A stretch of 64,000 bases of DNA from Okapia johnstoni. Its lineage: Eukaryota; Chordata; Mammalia; Artiodactyla; Giraffidae. Every line of letters starts with the position of its first letter. The first letter of the stretch is position 1. The DNA lies in contig CM044311.1 in the NCBI GenBank assembly GCA_024291935.2, forward strand, positions 30,570,001-30,634,000, in the 5' to 3' direction. Both the position numbers and the translations under genes were made by a program. The notes beneath the pieces are model-generated. The model saw only the letters and a program-made list of their open reading frames with translations, searched no databases and was not told the origin of the DNA. Shown one piece after another: positions 57,696 through 64,000 of this stretch.

Positions 57696-59609
57696 GCATT
57701 TCACATGTAAGAATGTGAGAGCTGGACTATAAAGAAGGCTGAGCGCTACAGCAACTTAGGAGGCCTTAATGATTGAGACAGAAATGATTTGACTTACTTC
57801 AGATTTCTAGTGTGATTGTTTACATATAAGTCAAAGATTGTTTTCTCTGTACTGATAGAAATTTATAACAAAAGTAGTCGGTAACAGCGTTCTTTTTTTT
57901 TTTTTAAATGTCGGCAATAGATTGCCCATCTCTTACAAAAAGGACCCCAATGTTTATTATTGCCTCTTTTGAAAGTAGCATACCTACATTGAATATTAAG
58001 CAAACATCATTATACTCTTTTTAAAATTCACACACCTTTCATTTTCTTCCAGATTTTCAGTTGCTTTTTGTTTATAAATCCAACTTGTCAGAGTGTGATG
58101 TATTGAGTACTTGACTATAAAACCAACTTCCTACATTAAAAAATAACCACGTTATCTAAACTATTGTTATTCTTGTCTTTCACAATTACTATAACTCTAT
58201 ACTTTGTTATTCCTCTGCCTGTCAGCATTTTCTTTCCCTTCCACATAATCCAGAATAATTCTTTGTGTTCCACTCCTTTTACCTTGTGACAAGAAAGCAT
58301 TGCATTTCGAGAGTGGCTGGATGGAGGTTAATTCCATGTCCTCATGGTAATAACCTGGGAAAACCTGGGGATGATAGGTTTCATTTGATCCCTCATCTGA
58401 TAAGGCTTCAAAGTAAATGAACTGAGTGGAAAATAACATTTTTCATAAGTTTTCTAGGTACTGCAGACGTTTTTTGAGAGGAACTGAGTCTCTGATGTAT
58501 TTTTGCGGAACATAATTCAAGTAGAAAAGGATCATTTTAAAACATTTACAGCACTCCCATTTGCTGCTTTTCTCCATTCAGCAGAAAACAAGCTCGTTTT
58601 TCTCTATGCATACAAACTCTTTTAAATGCAAACCACACTCAGTATTTCTGTTGCAGCAATGATGTTATCTGGTGATCATTTGGCTCTGAAACAAGATATC
58701 CCTTGAAAGGAAATATAGAGTTTTATTAAATAACTCACTTTTTAAAAGGCATCAACAGATAGCATAAATAGACAAAAATTAAGAGAAAGTAGATTCCTAA
58801 GTGAAAAGTATCCTCACAATTAAGGTAACTCATATTCTTTATCAGCTAGGCTAAAACTCCTCTTGTTTTCAGTCTAAATTTAACCAATTGTATGCCTTAC
58901 AAAGAGATGTCATATCAAATCATTATGATTTACTAAATCAAACTGTTTTTTTCTTAAAGAGGGACTAATTTAGGTTTACATTTGTTTTTTGTTACTTTAA
59001 TGCTGCGCGTAAAGTAAGGGACAAAATACCAACTTTGAAATTTTTTGAGAGTATGCTAATGATTTGAAAACAGATTTAATTCCAAGCCTAAGAGCTATTT
59101 GCAACTGAATAAGCGTGGCCTCTTTTTCAACCTATTCTGGATCAAAATCTTGTCCAAGGTGTTTTTAGTGGAGTAAACACATCAGAAGTGTATTTAGATG
59201 CCTCTCTTGCAAATACCTCCAAAGAAATGTGGTGCTGTCAGTTCCATTCAGTTTGGTGAACTGTGAAAGCTCATTCACTCTGAGCTTGATCATCAGAGAC
59301 AAAGCAATGAATATAAGTTATATTCAGATACCTTTACAAACCTCTTTTACTCTTCAAGGTATTGGCTTCAGGAAAAAAAAAAATTCCAACATGACATTGT
59401 GTGGCAGTAAGAAAAACTAAATACAATATGGCTGTTCTCACTATGCAAGAAACAATCTTTAATCTTTGACTTTTTTTTCCTTTTCAATTGCAAGAGACCT
59501 TGCCCTTATTTTAAAGATACACAATGTCATGAAAACTGTAATCTAGAGACTCCAAGGAAGAAATATGTTGCTTTAAAAGGGAGAAAGTGGTTTTGTTATC
59601 ATCACTGCT
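57696..59609. other. Repeat-poor intron
   Basis: T-run at 57893-57906. No named repeat; the short ORFs at 58197-58439 and 59229-59420 are unsupported. Confidence 0.5.
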
Positions 59610-59832
59610 TTAAACTAAGTGTGTGTGTGAAAGTTGCTCAGTTGTGTTTGACTCTGCAATGCTTTGCAACCCCATGGACTTTACAGTCCATGGAATTCTT
59701 GGGGTCAGAATACTGGAGTGGGTAGCAGTTCCCTTCTCCAGGGGATCTTCCCAACCTAGGGATTGAACCTAGGTCTCCCACATTGCAGGCAGATTCTTTA
59801 CTATTTGAGCCACCAGGGAAGCCCTTAAACTA
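59610..59832 (-). mobile_element. Bov-tA SINE
   Basis: The repeat ttaaacta stands at 59610-59617 and 59825-59832. Inverted body 'gaaagttgctcagttgtgtt', head end 'gagccaccagggaagccc'. A GT tail lies next to the left copy. Confidence 0.9.
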
Positions 59833-60481
59833 GGCAAAAGTTAATTTCAAGATAGTGTTCTGATAATACTTCTGTTTGTCATTTAATTTAGATCGTGTAT
59901 TGTTTCCTCAAAACATTCTTTTGATAGTCCTTATTTCTTATTACATTTATAATGGAAAAGTAGCCAAAAGATAGATTCTTCCCATGTAATAATCATGTAA
60001 TGGTTTCAAGATTAACATATAGAAAAGTTATCAGTATTGGTATAACCTATTTCAATAAAATAGACACAAAGAATTGTTAAATATTGATATTTGATTACGT
60101 TCCAATGAATATAATTTACAGGTAATTTCTTCAGCATGCCTAGACAGTGATGCCTGTACTAAAGTCCCCCCCATCCAATTTGTCATGAAACACAGTAGAA
60201 GCAGTCTTTAGTTGTTACGGAGTTTTTCTATCAAAATCTAGCTACCTATAGCTCCACTGATAGAATGGCTAAAGTGATACAGTCATACATTTATATAAAA
60301 TGTTGATTGAGCACCAAATATTTTCATCTTTGAAGCTTGATAGAGTATGTGACAAATCTAAGGTGCAGAGTTTTTGAAAACATATAGGCTTCAGGGAAAT
60401 ACAGGTAAGGTATATTATTCAGCATGACCTTTGATTTGATTGACCTTTGACCTTGCATTGTTTATAAATTACTCTGCATTT
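59833..60481. other. AT-rich intron
   Basis: Nothing recognised. Confidence 0.5.
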
Positions 60482-60685
60482 CACTTCCCTGATAGCTCAA
60501 TTGGTAAAGAATCTGCCTGCAATGCAGGAGACCCCAATTCAATCACTGGGTTGGGAAGATCCCTGGAGAAGGGAAAGTCTACCCACTCCAATATTCTTCC
60601 CTGGAGAATTCCATGGATTGTGTAGTCCATGGGGTTGCAAAGAGTCAGATACGACTGAGCGACGTCACTTCAGTTTGACTTGTGG
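60482..60685 (+). mobile_element. Bov-tA SINE
   Basis: Head 'acttccctgatagctcaatt', middle 'gggttgggaagatccctgga', end 'atacgactgagcgacgtcac'. Confidence 0.9.
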
Positions 60686-63199
60686 GTAACGACAGGCAGT
60701 AGTATAAAAGTCATAATAGAGAGATAAGCAGAAGCTGTTTTTTGAATGACTTACTATTACATGAAAAATGACTTACTCTTGCATCTGTCTTGTAGATGGT
60801 AGTCTTTGGCTTTGTGTGGTCACAGATTCCTGTGAGTATAGTGATAGATGTTATATAATAAAACAAGTATACATTGTAGTAACATTAATAGTGAACATTC
60901 ACTGAGTGCTTACCGTGTGCTTAGCACACTGAAAAATCTCACGTAGTATTCATAACAAAATTAGGTCAGTACTGCAGTGTTTCATAGATAGGGAAACCAA
61001 AGTGTGCAGAGAGTAAGAAACTTGCCTGGTTTTATACTCCTATTTTGCCTTTGGATAAGAGCAATTGCAAGTTAGACTCCTTTTAAAGACAGAGAATCTA
61101 TATTAATTGTAGAAGTTATGCTTTATTATTTCTTAAACACATACATACATGCAAACAAAATTTTGCCCCCAATATCTGAGGTGTCATTCTCCATTCCATA
61201 TTTTACTTCTGTTCCACATAAGGCAATCCATGTTTTAAGAACCATATTTTAAAAAGATAATGGTGTAGTGCAGTGAGATTCATATATTAGGCCAACTTCT
61301 TCGGTAGTTAGATGGCAATTAGAAGTGAACAAGTCTAAAATCACTCATTGTGTATATGATTTTGAGATGATACGGCTAATATATATGACATTATGTATTA
61401 TGACAGTTGTAATTTTGGGGGTAATGATTTAGCATTATTCTTTAAAGAAAATTTCTGGTTTGTATTAACATTCTCTAATCTGTTTAAAAAATCCTTAGTA
61501 AACTATCAAGTAAATGAACTTTACAATTTTAACTATGGTTATTGAATATCAATTTAACGTTAAAATAAAATAGTTCAGATATGAGGAAACTATGTCGAGT
61601 TTTAGGCAAATTTATCAGAAACTAAATATTTAACAAAGCTTTGCACAGGTGTAAAAATATCAGTGCTGGTAGGAATGGTGTTTGTGAGAGTGACACTGGG
61701 ACCTTTGGCTCTGCATTTGCTAAGATGAATGCTCCTGCTACCAAATTTTCAGAAGTGCTTAGGAAATAGAGTAGAATGCCAGAATGTTACCAGTCTATTA
61801 GGAGTTTATGTAAGTAGAATGTCTTTTTCTGGAAACCCATTCAGGTTCTCCACCAAATAAATACCGATGGTCTCTAGAAAATTAAACATTTTTAAACAGT
61901 TCAGTGAGGTTGGAGGTTGTTTCATTGCATCATCTTTTGTAAAGCCAAATGCAACTTTAAACCACATGAAAATATTATAAATATGACAGTAAGAAGCTAA
62001 ATTTCAAAGATATCTTCCTGACATATTGTTTTTATCACTATAAAGCAAATCTGCATAACCCATGGAAACCTATGATTTGATGGCAAATCACTCTTTAAAG
62101 AATGCCTTCAACCATGGGAAGACGTAACAAATTGATTTGAAATAGTTTTGGATGAACGTCCAGGTTAATACGTTGTCTCCTCACTGAATTGTTGGAAAAT
62201 GAATTTATAAAGTAGGAAATTTTTTTTTTTTTATTATTTCTCAGGAGGAAATCATTACTATATAAGCTTACTGGAAACTTAGAGACTTGTGGTTTCAAAA
62301 TTTCTCTTCAGTTTTATAATAGGTATTCTCATGTATTTAACCCCTGCTTTTGATTGCTTTCTGCTCTTGTTTCTAATTTAGCCAAACCAGTCCTGCCTTC
62401 CCTCTGGTTTTTGGTCATTTGGGCCCACCTGCTCACAAGAGGTCAGTGGCTCAGTGCACTGGATGTAGGCAGCCAACAAATGAAATATTACAATAAGAAA
62501 TTAAAACCTTTGTAAATAAGGCACTGAATAGCATGAGGTGGTAAAGAAGAGGGGATACGTGTCCCACTTTTAATATTTTCAGTAATCTCTTCTAAGAATA
62601 CAGAAAAACCTGAAATACAGTTGTGAAATTCAGAGAAAACATTTTTTAAAGTTAGCCTTAATTACCTTATCCTGAAGTAGCAAATATTCACACTGAATAA
62701 GGAAGGAAATTTTAAATATCTTTGACTAAGTTTATATTTTAAATAATTGATGGGCAATTTACTTATAAGATAAATATCTATACTTTGCCAGTTGGTCTTT
62801 GGTTTAAATGATTTATAACACTGTGTATTTATTGGCAATGTAAATAAATTTAACAGAAATTTAAGAGGAAATTCCAGATGTTACATGAACTGCTTTTTAA
62901 ACATAAGCTTTTAAATTATTGATAACCTTTGGAGGGTGCTCTAAGAAAGCATTTTGACACCCATTGCTTTTTGATAGTGGACATAACACCTATGACGGGC
63001 AAACCTTTCCAATCTCTACTTATATTAAAAGTATGAACATTAATCTATAGTGTGTATCTTTAAAAATGTGCTCCATGGTAGTAAATTTAAATTTCTACCT
63101 ATTATCTTTTCTTATGGGTATGTCCATTATGATGTGACAGCCATAAAGAATGTAATCATGTTATAAAACAATGAACTTGTCACAATTTGCTCTTCTAGT
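60686..63199. other. AT-rich intron containing a MIR
   Basis: About 60885-61045 on the + strand is MIR: 'cactgagtgcttaccgtgtg', 'cttagcacactgaaaaatct' and 'catagatagggaaaccaaag'. T-run at 62220-62232. The rest is unique. Confidence 0.55.
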
Positions 63200-63286
63200 T
63201 GCCTCAGTTTTGGGGTGAAGAAATGGTACCATAAGGAAATTTAGGTAACTTGCTTAAGGTCACATCCCTAATGACACAATGGCAAG
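63200..63286 (+). mobile_element. MIR fragment
   Basis: 'ttgcctcagttttggggtga' and 'ggtaacttgcttaaggtcac' match the MIR core. Confidence 0.55.
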
Positions 63287-63365
63287 GAAAAAAAAAAATG
63301 CGAAGCAAATTAAAGCAAATTAAAAAAACCCAATAACAGAAATCTAGTACTTCTTTATTTTATTT

Positions 63366-63531
63366 TTTTTAAAAATATTTATTTATTTATTTGACCATGC
63401 TGGGTTTTAGTTGTGGCATTTGGAATCTTTAGTTGTGGAATGTGGGATCTAGTTCCCTGATCAGGTACGGAATCCAGACCCCCTGCATTGGGAGCATGGA
63501 GTCTTAGCCACTGGACCATCAGGGAAATGCT
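63366..63531 (-). mobile_element. CHR-type tRNA SINE
   Basis: ATTT tail at 63376-63393, then 'gaccatgctgggttttagtt', 'gtgggatctagttccctgat' and the inverted head 'agccactggaccatcaggga'. Confidence 0.88.
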
Positions 63532-63559
63532 GAGACTTTTTATTTTAGACTTTTATATC

Positions 63560-64000
63560 TTTTTCTATTTTTTAAAATTTATTTTTAATTGGAGGATAAT
63601 TGCTTTACAATGTTGTGTGGGTTCCTGCCATACAATAGCATGAATTAGCCTTGAGTATACATATAGCCCCTCCCTCTTGAACCTCCCTGCCACCCTCCCC
63701 CACCCCACCTCTCTAGGTTGTCACGGAGCACTGGGTTGAGCTCCCTGTGTTCTACAGCAACTTCCACTAGCTATTTGTTTTACATATGGTAATGTATATG
63801 TTCAATGCTACTCTCTCCATTCGTCCCATCCTCTCCTTCCCCTGCTGTGGCCACAAGTCTGTTCTCTTTGTCTATGTCTATTTCTGTCCTGCAAATAGGA
63901 TCACTGGTACCATTTTTCTAGATTCCATATATATGTGTTAATATGCAGTATTTTTTTTTTCTCTTTCTGACTTACTTCACTCTGTTTAATGGGCTCTAGG
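63560..64000 (+). mobile_element. L1 3'-end element (ruminant type), cut by the window edge
   Basis: The longest copy of this element here: 'aattggaggataattgcttt', 'aattagccttgagtatacat', 'gagcactgggttgagctccc', 'catatggtaatgtatatgtt', 'tgtggccacaagtctgttct', 'attccatatatatgtgttaa' and 'ctgacttacttcactctgtt'. It continues beyond 64000. The class call rests on memory of similar cetartiodactyl L1 ends. Confidence 0.65.

Noticed and set aside
11757..64000. A second ROBO2 exon
   Set aside because: I looked for the start of the first Ig domain (SRLRQEDFPPRIVEHPS) with an acceptor site and saw none. The known human intron is longer than the rest of this window.
1..64000. CRISPR arrays, operons, phage or plasmid modules
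   Set aside because: The regular repeats are SINEs and microsatellites at irregular spacing and in both orientations. Composition, splice signals and retroposons are those of a mammalian nuclear genome.

Overview
The window is nuclear DNA from a ruminant, probably a bovid such as cattle, sheep or goat. The evidence is the density of ruminant-specific retroposons: about twenty Bov-tA/BOV-A2 SINEs, several ART2A-type elements derived from the BovB LINE, a BovB 3' fragment that still encodes the C-terminus of its reverse-transcriptase ORF, and CHR-type tRNA SINEs. The background is AT-rich and there are no bacterial-style gene arrays. I cannot settle the species from sequence alone.

Only one host protein-coding exon can be supported. 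A CpG island at about 10.37-11.56 kb leads through a 5' leader rich in upstream ATGs into a short coding segment at 11690-11750. It encodes MSRLMFTQLLLCGFLYVRVD followed by a split Gly codon and a GTGAGT splice donor. This is the signal-peptide exon of the shorter, internal-promoter form of ROBO2, the roundabout guidance receptor for SLIT ligands. The gene reads on the + strand. The rest of the receptor (Ig domains, fibronectin domains, transmembrane segment) lies beyond the right edge. About 52 kb downstream is therefore ROBO2 intron 1. The 10 kb upstream is promoter flank and, by analogy with the human locus, intron of the longer ROBO2 isoform.

Layout: 1-8.7 kb is AT-rich flank with Bov SINEs, an MLT1 LTR and one CHR SINE. 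From 8.74 to 15.93 kb there is a stretch free of recognisable Bov SINEs, centred on the promoter. From 16 to 64 kb is intron with dispersed young SINEs, older L2/MIR/L1/MLT1/Tigger remnants and microsatellites. Notable composites are a three-level nest (L2, MLT1 minus, MLT1 plus) at 40.3-41.9 kb, a head-to-head SINE pair at 42.2-42.7 kb, nested BOV-A2 elements at 46.7-47.4 kb, and a SINE with an expanded GT tail at 32.1-32.4 kb.

I found no previously undescribed multi-gene system. The most interesting signals are the upstream-ORF array of the ROBO2 leader, including a start-stop ATGA overlap; a quadruplex-prone C-tract in the CpG island; an unexplained GC-rich block fused to a SINE at 50.6-50.8 kb; and several repeat-poor intronic blocks that could be conserved enhancers. 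Nearly all ORFs of 60-230 codons here are explained by SINEs, microsatellites or CpG-island composition.
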